A stretch of 64,000 nt of DNA. Origin: Pseudohalocynthiibacter aestuariivivens (GTDB taxonomy: Bacteria; Pseudomonadota; Alphaproteobacteria; Rhodobacterales; Rhodobacteraceae). Position numbers and translations under genes: made by a program. How positions within the stretch are numbered: position 1 is the first letter of the stretch; each line of letters begins with the position of its first letter. This document shows, one piece after another, positions 34,361-42,424 of this stretch. A model generated the notes under the pieces. It was given only the letters and a program-made list of their open reading frames with translations, was not told the origin of the DNA and searched no databases. The stretch covers positions 310,001 to 374,000 of the forward strand of contig NZ_JAGFNU010000001.1 in assembly GCF_018457175.1 (NCBI RefSeq), in the 5' to 3' direction.

Positions 34361-35173
34361 TTAGTCTGAGATACCGCCAAGCCCGGCAGAGAGTTCTGCT
34401 GCAGCAATGCGCACCAGTTCCCCGATATGCGCGATCTGGTCTTTTGTCATGCGGCTTGTGGGGCCGGAAACGGATATTCCGGCAATCGCTTCGCCTGACG
34501 CGTCGATGATTGGGGCCGCAATACATCGCATACCACTTGTGCGTTCTTCGTCGTCAAAGGAAAATCCCTGCGCACGAATGCACGCGAGTTCTTCCAACAG
34601 ACCTTCCTGGGTTGTGATGGTTTGGGGCGTGAAACGCTCAAGCGTACTGTTACGTAGTATCTTTTGCATTTGCTGGTCGCTGTACTGGCTCAACAGGGCT
34701 TTGCCGATGCCTGAAGCATGAAAAGGCGAACGGGTGCCCGGTGGGAAAAACGCGCGGATGGTTTCGTTCGTCTCGACCTGACTGACAAATAAAATGCTGT
34801 TTTCCCGCGCAATCCCCAGATTTGCGGTTTCTCCTGTCGCTTCCATCAAACTGCGCATAACCGGGCGGCTCCGCTCAACAAGGCCAGTGCGTCTCAGGAA
34901 TGCAGAACCAAGCCGAAACGCGGTTGGCCCGATGTGCCACGTCTGCGTATTAGCGTCGGCTTCGACAACGCCGCGTTTTTCCAGTGTCATCAGCACGCGG
35001 TAGGCCGTAGCGGGCGACTGATCCAGATCGTTCGCAATTTCGGTAAGCGTCAGCCCGGAGGAGCGTGCAAGCAGCTCCAGAATATCCAACGCGCGATCAA
35101 GCGACTGAATGGTGGATTGGGTCTTTGGTTCGTTGAAACCACGTGGGCGCCCACGCGCGCGTTTTTCTGCCAT
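34361..35173 (-). CDS. bhcR: IclR-family regulator of the beta-hydroxyaspartate cycle
   Basis: A 270-residue IclR-type regulator. The N-terminal winged helix is at about residues 25-85 (SLDRALDILELLARSSGLTL, SPATAYRVLMTLEKRGVVEA) and the C-terminal effector domain contains GMRCIAAPIIDASGEAIAGI. It is transcribed away from bhcA, the arrangement known for BhcR in Paracoccus denitrificans, where glyoxylate lowers its affinity for the bhc promoter. A basic N-terminal extension (EKRARGRPRGF) is present. Ribosome site GGAGGA. The shared intergenic region has three candidate binding boxes. Confidence 0.93.
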   Translation of the reverse strand: MAEKRARGRPRGFNEPKTQSTIQSLDRALDILELLARSSGLTLTEIANDLDQSPATAYRVLMTLEKRGVVEADANTQTWHIGPTAFRLGSAFLRRTGLVERSRPVMRSLMEATGETANLGIARENSILFVSQVETNETIRAFFPPGTRSPFHASGIGKALLSQYSDQQMQKILRNSTLERFTPQTITTQEGLLEELACIRAQGFSFDDEERTSGMRCIAAPIIDASGEAIAGISVSGPTSRMTKDQIAHIGELVRIAAAELSAGLGGISD

Positions 35174-35190
35174 TTTTGATGATTCCTCCG

Positions 35191-35307
35191 AGAAATTTTA
35201 TTTCTGCTAAATTAATTGAAAAATTATTTCTCACAACGAAAAAAGATAAATATCTGAATTATATTAATAAAATAAGATAAAGACAATTTTGAAAAACTAT
35301 TTCAAAA
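35191..35307. promoter_or_regulatory. Three GAAA-N5-TTTC boxes in the bhcR-bhcA control region
   Basis: The AT-rich 197-base gap between bhcR and bhcA contains three copies of the same inverted pattern. They are AGAAA-TTTTA-TTTCT at 35191-35205, TGAAA-AATTA-TTTCT at 35217-35231 and TTTTGAAA-AACTA-TTTCAAAA at 35287-35307. IclR-family operators have this kind of geometry (TGGAAAT-N-ATTTCCA in E. coli). The last copy, about 65 bases before bhcA, is the best palindrome. These are likely BhcR sites, by position and shape; binding is not shown. Confidence 0.5.
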
Positions 35308-35370
35308 AAATTGTTATATCAGCAGGCCGCGCTTATGGTTGTGACAGCCTAATAGATAGGAGGGCGCGAT

Positions 35371-36561
35371 ATGAGCTTCCAGAACCCTGTTTTCATTCCC
35401 GGTCCAACCAATATGCCAGAAGTTCTGCGTAAAGCAGTTGATATGCCGACGCTTGACCACCGGTCGTCGCTGTTTGGAGAAATTCTGCATCCGGCACTCA
35501 AGGGTGTAAAAAAAATCCTGAAAAGTGAAACTGCTGAAGTTTTCATTTTCCCGTCGTCAGGGACCGGAGGTTGGGAAACAGCGATCAGCAATACGCTGTC
35601 GGCGGGTGACAAAGTTCTTGCCGCACGCAATGGCATGTTCAGCCAGCGTTGGATTGATATGTGTCAGCGTCACAATCTGGATGTCGAGATTGTCGAAACG
35701 CCTTGGGGCGAGGGTCTGCCAGCAGATCGCTACGAAGAGATTTTAACGGCGGATAAAGCCCACGAAATAAAAGTTGTTCTGGCAACACACAATGAAACCG
35801 CGACTGGGGTTCGCTCTGACATAGCTGCGGTACGCCGCGCACTTGATGCTGCAGGCCACCCGGCAATGCTGTTTGTTGATGGTGTCAGTTCGATCGCATC
35901 AATGGACTTCCGGATGGAAGAATGGGGCGTAGATGTCGCAATTACGGGCAGCCAAAAGGGTTTCATGCTGCCTGCGGGACTCGCAATTGTTGGTTTTAGC
36001 CCACGTGCGATGGCTGCACTGGAAACGGCAACCTTACCAAGAACATTCTTTGACGTTCGCGATATGCGTAAAGGCTATGCCAACAATGGATATCCCTACA
36101 CGCCATCTGTAGGTCTATTGAACGGCCTGAAACTTTCAACCGAAATGTTGTTAGGCGAAGGGCTAGAAGCAGTTTTCGCGCGCCACAACCGGATTGCGAA
36201 CGGGGTGCGTGCTGCGGTTAACGCGTGGGGCCTGGATTTGTGTGCCGCAAGCCCAGACCTCTATTCTGATACGGTCAGTGCAATCCGGACCCCCGAAGGC
36301 TTTGACTCAACCCGGATTGTTACTCATGCTGCTGACGAATACGGCGTCGCCTTCGGCGTTGGTCTGGGTGAGGTCGCGGGCAAGGTTTTCCGTATCGGCC
36401 ACTTGGGCAGCCTGACTGATGTTATGATGCTCTCCGGTTTGGCAACAGCCGAAATGTGCATGGCCGATTTGGGTTTGGGTATCGAGCTTGGCTCAGGCGT
36501 TGCAGCGGCTCAAGAGGTTTTCCGCAGCAGCAAAGGCAATGCCGCGAAGGCAGCAGCGTGA
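35371..36561 (+). CDS. bhcA: L-aspartate:glyoxylate aminotransferase BhcA
   Basis: A 396-residue fold-type I PLP aminotransferase that moves the amino group from aspartate to glyoxylate, giving oxaloacetate and glycine, the first step of the beta-hydroxyaspartate cycle. Features are FIPGPTNMPEVLRKAVDMPT at the start, SSGTGGWETAI for phosphate binding and the PLP lysine K196 in ITGSQKGFMLPAG. It resembles serine-glyoxylate aminotransferases, and the assignment to BhcA rests on the full bhcRABCD gene order. Ribosome site AGGAGG. The stop overlaps the bhcB start (TGATG). Confidence 0.94.
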   Translation: MSFQNPVFIPGPTNMPEVLRKAVDMPTLDHRSSLFGEILHPALKGVKKILKSETAEVFIFPSSGTGGWETAISNTLSAGDKVLAARNGMFSQRWIDMCQRHNLDVEIVETPWGEGLPADRYEEILTADKAHEIKVVLATHNETATGVRSDIAAVRRALDAAGHPAMLFVDGVSSIASMDFRMEEWGVDVAITGSQKGFMLPAGLAIVGFSPRAMAALETATLPRTFFDVRDMRKGYANNGYPYTPSVGLLNGLKLSTEMLLGEGLEAVFARHNRIANGVRAAVNAWGLDLCAASPDLYSDTVSAIRTPEGFDSTRIVTHAADEYGVAFGVGLGEVAGKVFRIGHLGSLTDVMMLSGLATAEMCMADLGLGIELGSGVAAAQEVFRSSKGNAAKAAA

Positions 36562-37532
36562 TGAAGGATCTGGATCAGATGTATATTCCCACGATTGACG
36601 ACATGCTGACCGCACACGAGCGGATCAAACCCTACATTCACCGCACACCTGTGCTGACATCATCTTTTTTGAATGATCTCACAGGAGCGGAATTGTTCTT
36701 TAAGTGTGAAAACTTTCAGAAAGCTGGTGCATTCAAAGTGCGCGGTGCATCGAACGCGGTGTTTGGTCTTTCAGACGACATGCTTGAAAAAGGCGTTGCC
36801 TCGCATTCATCGGGCAACCACGCTTTGAGTTTGTCTTACGCAGCAGGCCGACGGGGAATACCCTGTACTGTGGTTATGCCGCGCACCGCACCGCAGGCGA
36901 AAAAAGATGCGGTTATCGGCTATGGCGGACGGATTGTAGAATGTGAACCATCGACTTCCAGCCGCGAGGCGACTTTTGCCGAAGTGGTCAAGGAAACCGG
37001 GGCAGAATTTGTACACCCATATAACGATCCGCGCGTTATTGCTGGGCAGGGTACTTGTTCCCGGGAGTTGACGGAACAAGTGCACGGCCTTGACGCAGTG
37101 ATCGCACCAATAGGTGGTGGGGGTATGATATCCGGCACCTGTTTAACGCTGTCGAACATTGCGCCAGAGGTGAAAATTTATGCGGCGGAACCCGAGCAAG
37201 CAGATGACGCCTATCGCAGTCTCAAAGCTGGCCACATCATCGCTGATGATGCTCCGGAAACGGTAGCGGATGGCTTGAAGGTGCCACTCAAGGAACTGAC
37301 CTGGCACTTCGTTTCTAACCACGTCACCGACATTTTGACAGCGAGCGAGCAGGAAATTGTCGATGCAATGAAACTTATCTGGAAGCGAATGAAAATCGTT
37401 ATGGAACCCAGCAGCGCTGTGCCGCTGGCGACCATCCTGAAAAATAATGACACCTTCGCGGGGAAACGTGTGGGCGTCATCATTACCGGTGGAAATGTCG
37501 ATCTCGACAATTTGCCCTGGATGAACAGCTGA
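36561..37532 (+). CDS. bhcB: beta-Hydroxyaspartate dehydratase BhcB
   Basis: A 323-residue fold-type II PLP enzyme of the threonine dehydratase/serine racemase group. In the cycle it removes water from (2R,3S)-beta-hydroxyaspartate to give iminosuccinate. The PLP lysine is K59 in KAGAFKVRGASNAV, and the glycine loop is PIGGGGMISGTCL. The C-terminal VGVIITGGNVDLDNLPW is typical. The ATG at 36561 shares a base with the bhcA stop; the longer in-frame extension lies inside bhcA and is rejected. It sits between bhcA and bhcC. Confidence 0.94.
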   Translation: MKDLDQMYIPTIDDMLTAHERIKPYIHRTPVLTSSFLNDLTGAELFFKCENFQKAGAFKVRGASNAVFGLSDDMLEKGVASHSSGNHALSLSYAAGRRGIPCTVVMPRTAPQAKKDAVIGYGGRIVECEPSTSSREATFAEVVKETGAEFVHPYNDPRVIAGQGTCSRELTEQVHGLDAVIAPIGGGGMISGTCLTLSNIAPEVKIYAAEPEQADDAYRSLKAGHIIADDAPETVADGLKVPLKELTWHFVSNHVTDILTASEQEIVDAMKLIWKRMKIVMEPSSAVPLATILKNNDTFAGKRVGVIITGGNVDLDNLPWMNS

Positions 37533-37547
37533 ATAGGGAGAGATCAA

Positions 37548-38705
37548 ATGAACGCGCCTACAAATTTCAAAGACCTTGAGGTTGGTTTTGACGTTCCCGC
37601 CCTTCCGGGCATGGATGAAGCAGATATTCAGACGCCTTGTCTGGTGGTCGACCTCGACGCACTTGAACGCAACATCAAAAAGATGGGGCAGTTCGCCAAG
37701 GAAATGGGTGTGCGGCACCGTGTTCATGGGAAAATGCACAAATCGGTGGATATCGCGAAGCTGCAGGAAAAGCTGGGCAATTCTTGCGGTGTTTGTTGCC
37801 AAAAAGTGTCAGAGGCAGAGGTGTTCGCCCGTGGCGGTATCAAGGACATATTGGTAAGCAATCAGGTGCGTGATCCTGCAAAGATTGATCGTTTGGCGCG
37901 GATGCCAAAGCTCGGTGCACGTACCATTTGCTGTGTCGATGATTTGGCAAATGTCGCGGATCTGTCAGCGGCAGCGCAAAAACATGGTACCCAAATTGAA
38001 TGCCTTGTTGAAATTGACTGTGGTGCAGGTCGCTGTGGCGTGCAGGCAGGTCAGCCAGTGGTCGATCTGGCAAAAGCAATTGACGCTGCACCGGGCCTTA
38101 AGTTTTCGGGCATTCAGGCCTATCAGGGCGCAATGCAACACATGCAAAACTTTGAGGACCGGAAAGCGAAGATCGACATCGCAGTTGATATGGTGCGCCG
38201 ATCTGTAGGCATGCTGAAAGCCGAGGGACTGGAGTGTGACATTGTCGGCGGTGGTGGTACCGGTAGTTACTATTTCGAAGGTACCTCAGGCGTTTTTAAC
38301 GAACTTCAGTGTGGCTCTTACGCGTTCATGGACGCGGATTATCAAACGATCCACGACGAAAACGGGGAGCGGATTTCAGAATTTGAAAACGCACTTTTTA
38401 TTCTGACAAGCGTGATGAGCCACGCAAAAGCGGACAAGGCAATATGTGACGCTGGTCTGAAAGCGCAATCCGTAGATAGCGGGCTGCCCTACATCTATGG
38501 CCGCGATGATGTGGAATACATTAAATGCTCGGACGAACATGGCGTGATTTCGGACCCGAACGGAGCGCTCAAAGTCAATGACAAGCTGAAACTCGTACCC
38601 GGTCACTGTGATCCAACCTGCAATGTGCATGACTGGTATGTTGGCGTGCGTGACGGGAAGGTCGAGGTGCTCTGGCCAGTTTCTGCGCGTGGAAAAGCAT
38701 ATTAA
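37548..38705 (+). CDS. bhcC: beta-Hydroxyaspartate aldolase BhcC
   Basis: A 385-residue fold-type III PLP enzyme of the D-threonine aldolase/D-serine dehydratase family. In the cycle it joins glycine and glyoxylate into (2R,3S)-beta-hydroxyaspartate. The alanine racemase-like N-terminal barrel has the likely PLP lysine K62 in HRVHGKMHKSVDIAKLQ. The C-terminal metal site lies in LVPGHCDPTCNVHDW, as expected for divalent-metal-dependent members. Ribosome site GGGAGAG. It follows bhcB by 15 bases. A GC-rich hairpin lies between it and bhcD. Confidence 0.94.
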   Translation: MNAPTNFKDLEVGFDVPALPGMDEADIQTPCLVVDLDALERNIKKMGQFAKEMGVRHRVHGKMHKSVDIAKLQEKLGNSCGVCCQKVSEAEVFARGGIKDILVSNQVRDPAKIDRLARMPKLGARTICCVDDLANVADLSAAAQKHGTQIECLVEIDCGAGRCGVQAGQPVVDLAKAIDAAPGLKFSGIQAYQGAMQHMQNFEDRKAKIDIAVDMVRRSVGMLKAEGLECDIVGGGGTGSYYFEGTSGVFNELQCGSYAFMDADYQTIHDENGERISEFENALFILTSVMSHAKADKAICDAGLKAQSVDSGLPYIYGRDDVEYIKCSDEHGVISDPNGALKVNDKLKLVPGHCDPTCNVHDWYVGVRDGKVEVLWPVSARGKAY

Positions 38706-38720
38706 GAAGTCTCCCGGATT

Positions 38721-38747
38721 GGCGGGGCAGAGCGATCTGGCCTCGCC
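38721..38747 (+). terminator. Intercistronic hairpin between bhcC and bhcD
   Basis: GGCGGGGC and GCCTCGCC can pair (one G-T wobble) around an 11-base loop, followed by GATTTTCC. It lies in the 71-base gap between bhcC and bhcD. It may partly terminate or shape mRNA ends, lowering bhcD relative to bhcABC; too weak a T-run for certainty. Confidence 0.35.
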
Positions 38748-38776
38748 GATTTTCCTTCGATGAAAAGAGAAACCAA

Positions 38777-39742
38777 ATGATTATTGTTCCAGAGAAAGAA
38801 ATTGCTGGTCTACTTGGCAGGGCCGAAGCTTTTGATGCGGTAGAAGCGGTCTTTGCTGCAATGTCACGCGGAGACGCTTACAACTTTCCGGTCATCCGAG
38901 AAGCCATAGGTCATGCCGATGCGCTTTACGGTTTTAAATCCGGCTTTGACCGGGCCGGGTTGTCCCTGGGTCTTAAATCTGGCGGATATTGGCCGGGAAA
39001 CGAAGCCAAGGGTCTGACAAATCACCAATCGACCGTGTTTTTGTTTGATGCCGACACCGGGCAAGCAAAAGCGGTTGTTGGTGGTAATCTTTTAACAGCG
39101 TTGCGCACGGCAGCCGCGTCGTCAGTGTCGATCAAACATCTGGCGCGTGCCGATGCCAAGGTTTTGGGGATGATCGGTGCAGGTCACCAATCGGCCTTTC
39201 AGATGCGCGCAGCGGTAGAGCAACGTAATTTTGAAAAGGTGATAGGCTGGAACCTGCATCCTGAAATGCTGTCACGTCTTGCGGAAACAGCAACAGAGTT
39301 AGACCTGCCCTTTGAAGCTGTTGATCTGAACAGACTAGGAGCGGAAGCGGATGTCATCATTTCAATTACCTCAAGCTTTGACGCAATCCTGATGGATGCT
39401 CAGGTCACACCAGGAACGCACATCGCCTGCATGGGGACCGACACCAAAGGCAAGCAAGAGGTCGAGGCAGCACTTGTCGCACGTGCCACGGTTTTCACTG
39501 ATGAGATTGCGCAGGCAGTGACAATTGGAGAGTGTCAGCACGCTGTTTCTGCGGGGACGAAAAGTGAAGGTGATATTGTCGAAATTGGTGCGGTGATCAA
39601 CGGTACCCATCCGGGCCGATCATCACAGGATGAAGTGACCTTGTTTGACGGAACTGGTGTTGGGTTGCAGGACCTCGCCGTTGCGTCCAAGGTTGTTGAT
39701 CTTGCGGTTGAGAAGGGCGTTGCCACTGTCGTTGATTTTTAA
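38777..39742 (+). CDS. bhcD: Iminosuccinate reductase BhcD
   Basis: A 321-residue NAD(P)-dependent reductase of the ornithine cyclodeaminase/mu-crystallin family. In the cycle it reduces iminosuccinate to aspartate, regenerating the amino donor used by BhcA. The Rossmann motif is VLGMIGAGHQSAFQMRAAVE (about residue 130), the substrate-side lysine is in LSLGLKSGGYWPG, and VGGNLLTALRTAAASS is a family block. It completes the bhcABCD set. On sequence alone it could be another imine reductase; the gene order decides the call. Confidence 0.93.
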   Translation: MIIVPEKEIAGLLGRAEAFDAVEAVFAAMSRGDAYNFPVIREAIGHADALYGFKSGFDRAGLSLGLKSGGYWPGNEAKGLTNHQSTVFLFDADTGQAKAVVGGNLLTALRTAAASSVSIKHLARADAKVLGMIGAGHQSAFQMRAAVEQRNFEKVIGWNLHPEMLSRLAETATELDLPFEAVDLNRLGAEADVIISITSSFDAILMDAQVTPGTHIACMGTDTKGKQEVEAALVARATVFTDEIAQAVTIGECQHAVSAGTKSEGDIVEIGAVINGTHPGRSSQDEVTLFDGTGVGLQDLAVASKVVDLAVEKGVATVVDF

Positions 39743-39835
39743 TTCTGGATCTGTGTGCATTTTGCGCTGGTAATGCCCTGAAGAATCCCGTGAATTGCGG
39801 CGAAGACCGAGACCAGCAAAGAAGGCAGGCCCAGA

Positions 39836-40834
39836 ATGGCGCAGCGGCTACGCATTGCGATAAACGGATTTGGCCGGATTGGCCGGACCATTTTGCGAAT
39901 TGTCGAACAAGGCAAGGCAGGGCAGGACTTTGAAGTTGTTTGCATTAACGAACTCGAGCCGTTGGATATTTGCGCATATCTGTTTCAATACGATAGCGTT
40001 TTTGGTCCCTTTGACGGAACGGTAAGTTCCGAGCCGGGTGTTTTGTGTGTGAATGGCCGTGCGATCCCGTTCCGCGCGGAATCAGACATCAGCAAACTTG
40101 ACCTGACTGGTGTTGATCTTGTGCTGGAATGCACAGGCATGGCCAATACACGTGAGGTTGCCGAACGCGGTCTTAAAGCAGGCGCTAAGACCGTTCTGAT
40201 TTCCGGACCCTCTGATGCCGCGGACCGAACTGTTGTTCTTGGCGCAAACGAAGGTCAGATTGGTGACCACAAGATCATTTCAAACGCATCCTGCACAACA
40301 AATGCGCTCGCGCCGCTTATGAAAATTCTGGATGAAGCATTTGGCATTGTTAGTGGTCATATGACGACTATCCATTGTTACACCGGAAGCCAGCCGACAA
40401 TTGATAAACCACGCGGCGACCTTGCGCGAAGCCGCGCTGGCGCGTTGTCCATGGTGCCAACAACGACGAGTGCGCAGCGTCTGATCGATGAAGTTTTGCC
40501 GCATCTCGCCGGACGTCTGGAGGGGCGTGCCGTTCGGGTGCCGACAGCCAGTGTTTCCGCGATTGACCTGACGATTCAAACCCGCGAACCAGCAAGTGTT
40601 GCAGCGGTGAATAAGCTGCTTTCCGAGGCGGCACAAAACTCTGAAATCATCGGATGGATCGAGCAACCTTTAGTCTCGACCGATTTGCGTGCAAGACCTG
40701 AATCGATTGTCATGTCAGGACTTGAAACGTCTGTTTCAGTCGGCGGGCTGCTCCGGGTCTTTGGTTGGTATGACAACGAATGGGGTTTTTCCACCCGAAT
40801 GCTTGATATGGCGCGGCTAATGGGCGGGCAATAG
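39836..40834 (+). CDS. Type I glyceraldehyde-3-phosphate dehydrogenase paralogue
   Basis: A 332-residue GAPDH-fold enzyme. The Rossmann start is AINGFGRIGRTILR, the catalytic Cys is C153 in ISNASCTTNALAP, and the partner His is H179 in TTIHCYTGSQ. The cofactor-loop segment INELEP resembles erythrose-4-phosphate dehydrogenase (INELA) more than standard GAPDH (INDL). The usual S-loop is also altered (GPSDAADRTVVLGAN rather than APGKG). The gene follows bhcD by 93 bases on the same strand with a weak ribosome site. It may be a specialised GAPDH or an Epd-like enzyme (vitamin B6 synthesis would fit the PLP-rich bhc set). Undecided. Confidence 0.85.
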   Translation: MAQRLRIAINGFGRIGRTILRIVEQGKAGQDFEVVCINELEPLDICAYLFQYDSVFGPFDGTVSSEPGVLCVNGRAIPFRAESDISKLDLTGVDLVLECTGMANTREVAERGLKAGAKTVLISGPSDAADRTVVLGANEGQIGDHKIISNASCTTNALAPLMKILDEAFGIVSGHMTTIHCYTGSQPTIDKPRGDLARSRAGALSMVPTTTSAQRLIDEVLPHLAGRLEGRAVRVPTASVSAIDLTIQTREPASVAAVNKLLSEAAQNSEIIGWIEQPLVSTDLRARPESIVMSGLETSVSVGGLLRVFGWYDNEWGFSTRMLDMARLMGGQ

Positions 40835-41134
40835 AAAGTCCTGATATCAAAGTTGGGACTTTCAGGGGCTCTGTCACACAATTGCATTTGTCAAAGAACA
40901 CGCAGAAACGGGATTTCAAAAATCCTGTTGCAACCTTCTAAGTATTTCCCTTAAACAATCTTAAGTAGTAATTGAGATTAGATTGTTTTAATCGATTTTT
41001 GAGAGGTTGCAGAGAGAACCAATCCAAAGTCCACGGACACTATTACCGTCTTTTCGATTGGAAAACTTTCGCGCTCAGATATCGAAGATGTTTTGATCTT
41101 CACCTGGAAACCAATTTATTATGGAGCCCGATGA
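40835..41134. other. AT-rich 300-base gap without a recognisable gene
   Basis: Between the GAPDH paralogue and the first small lipoprotein. Only short unlikely frames occur. It contains AT-rich tracts suitable for a promoter (near 40955-40990) for the lipoprotein gene; I see no clear operator, hairpin or RNA gene. Confidence 0.5.
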
Positions 41135-41503
41135 ATGATGGGATACAAATTTCTAGCCCTGCTAATTTTCGCGAGTCTTGTATCAGGTTGCGGAATGTCA
41201 GAAGAAGAAATTGAAGCTTGGAATAACCGTTTTAAAGGGCAGACAGTTGCCGAGGTTTCCAAACATATTGGACCACCCGTTTCACGAACCAGAGATAGCG
41301 CAGTTTGGGAACACCGAAGCTCTTTCATTAGTAGACGATCACGAAAACAATATTCTTCTTATACAGGTGGCCAGGTTTCAACTGGCTATACCGCAGAAAG
41401 TGATGGCGGTAATTGTACCTTCAGAGCTGCACTTGTTGGTGGTCGTGTCGATACAAGTGTTTTTGAGGGGTCTGGATGTGATTTTGTAGCGCCTCGCCGA
41501 TAG
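41135..41503 (+). CDS. Small lipoprotein, SmpA/OmlA-like
   Basis: A 122-residue lipoprotein. The N-terminus FLALLIFASLVSGCGMSEEE has a clear lipobox (LVSGC), so the mature protein would be acylated at the Cys. The mature part has GQTVAEVSKHIGPPVSR, then VWEHRSSF, reminiscent of the BamE/SmpA/OmlA fold in which GxxxxEVxxxLGxP is followed by a W/Y strand. The C-terminal GGNCTFRAALVGGRVDTSVF fits too. The start at 41135 has GGAG 8 bases upstream. Surroundings are AT-rich. Function unknown. Confidence 0.7.
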   Translation: MMGYKFLALLIFASLVSGCGMSEEEIEAWNNRFKGQTVAEVSKHIGPPVSRTRDSAVWEHRSSFISRRSRKQYSSYTGGQVSTGYTAESDGGNCTFRAALVGGRVDTSVFEGSGCDFVAPRR

Positions 41504-41741
41504 TGGTTGTAAGGTTTCCTTTTTTGTCGTTTTGGATGTCTCCTAGATTCTGTGCGTCAACCAGAGTCCCTATCTCTTTTTAGTATTCGAGATCCCGTTC
41601 ACTTTAGAAATCATCTAAAACGTGTGTTAAGTTTCAAATAAAAAAATATTAATAATAAATATTAAACGCTTGTCAAAATCTTCTACATAGGCGAATTGAG
41701 TTGATATCAGCTTAAAGAAGAAAAAGGGTGGGTTTAACAAT

Positions 41742-42296
41742 ATGAAAATTTTTTCGCGACGTGCCATGCTTGGTTTTGTTTGTGCATTTGCCTTGTCTAG
41801 TTGCGGCGCCGCGCAAGAGACGGGAGCAGAACCGGAGCCAGAGCCAAAGGCCTTTACGATCAATGATGTTCAGTTGACTGTAATTGAAGGTGCTGCTCAA
41901 GGTCGATTTGAAGAGGACGATACTCGAATTGCAGCTTTGGAAGCGGAACTTGAGAAAACTTTGGGCGCTGTTCAGGGTGGTGATATTTCAGCTACCGCAC
42001 TTATAAGTATTTCGTCAATGCGTCTCAAAACCGCAGGTGCTCGTACATTCGGAGGCAGTAACCAAATCGAAGCTACGGTGCGTATTGTTGACGCCAGTGG
42101 AAACTTACTTCAACCAAACGGATCTGTCGGTTACTGGGATCAGGCTAAGAACACGGAATTTTCTATTGGTGGTAACCCAATAATTGGAAACCTTATAAGT
42201 TTAGGCCGAAATGCCGCGCATTCGGAAAACGGAAAAGACGTGGGCCAGCTCCTGAGTGGATTTTCGGATGCAATGGTAGATTGGCTGAAAAGTTAG
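41742..42296 (+). CDS. Lipoprotein of unknown function
   Basis: A 184-residue lipoprotein with FSRRAMLGFVCAFALSSCGA, whose LSSC lipobox follows a twin-arginine-containing n-region. A Glu/Pro linker (AEPEPEPKAF) precedes a domain with INDVQLTVIEGAAQGRFEED, then ISSMRLKTAGARTFGGSNQI and EATVRIVDASGNLLQP. This resembles small outer-membrane-anchored proteins annotated only by DUF numbers in Rhodobacteraceae. No enzyme motif. A strong hairpin follows its stop. Confidence 0.75.
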   Translation: MKIFSRRAMLGFVCAFALSSCGAAQETGAEPEPEPKAFTINDVQLTVIEGAAQGRFEEDDTRIAALEAELEKTLGAVQGGDISATALISISSMRLKTAGARTFGGSNQIEATVRIVDASGNLLQPNGSVGYWDQAKNTEFSIGGNPIIGNLISLGRNAAHSENGKDVGQLLSGFSDAMVDWLKS

Positions 42297-42333
42297 GATC
42301 GAAATATCTAACCAAATCTGGCCACTGTAATTC

Positions 42334-42363
42334 AAGCCCCGCAAAGGAAACTTTGCGGGGCTT
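42334..42363. terminator. Strong hairpin between converging genes
   Basis: A perfect 13-pair stem (AAGCCCCGCAAAG, GAAA loop, CTTTGCGGGGCTT) lies 38 bases after the lipoprotein stop and 60 bases before the end of the NCS2 gene on the other strand. No long T-run follows, but the position between convergent genes makes a two-way terminator the best reading. Confidence 0.8.
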
Positions 42364-42424
42364 CGCTTTCATTCACTCCAGAGTAGATTCAATCATGGGG
42401 CGAAAATTTACAGGTTTCAAAACC

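Noticed and set aside
40972-41214. 80-codon plus-strand frame ahead of the small lipoprotein
   Set aside because: It overlaps the lipoprotein start out of frame, lacks a ribosome site and has an unlikely Arg/Cys-rich composition.
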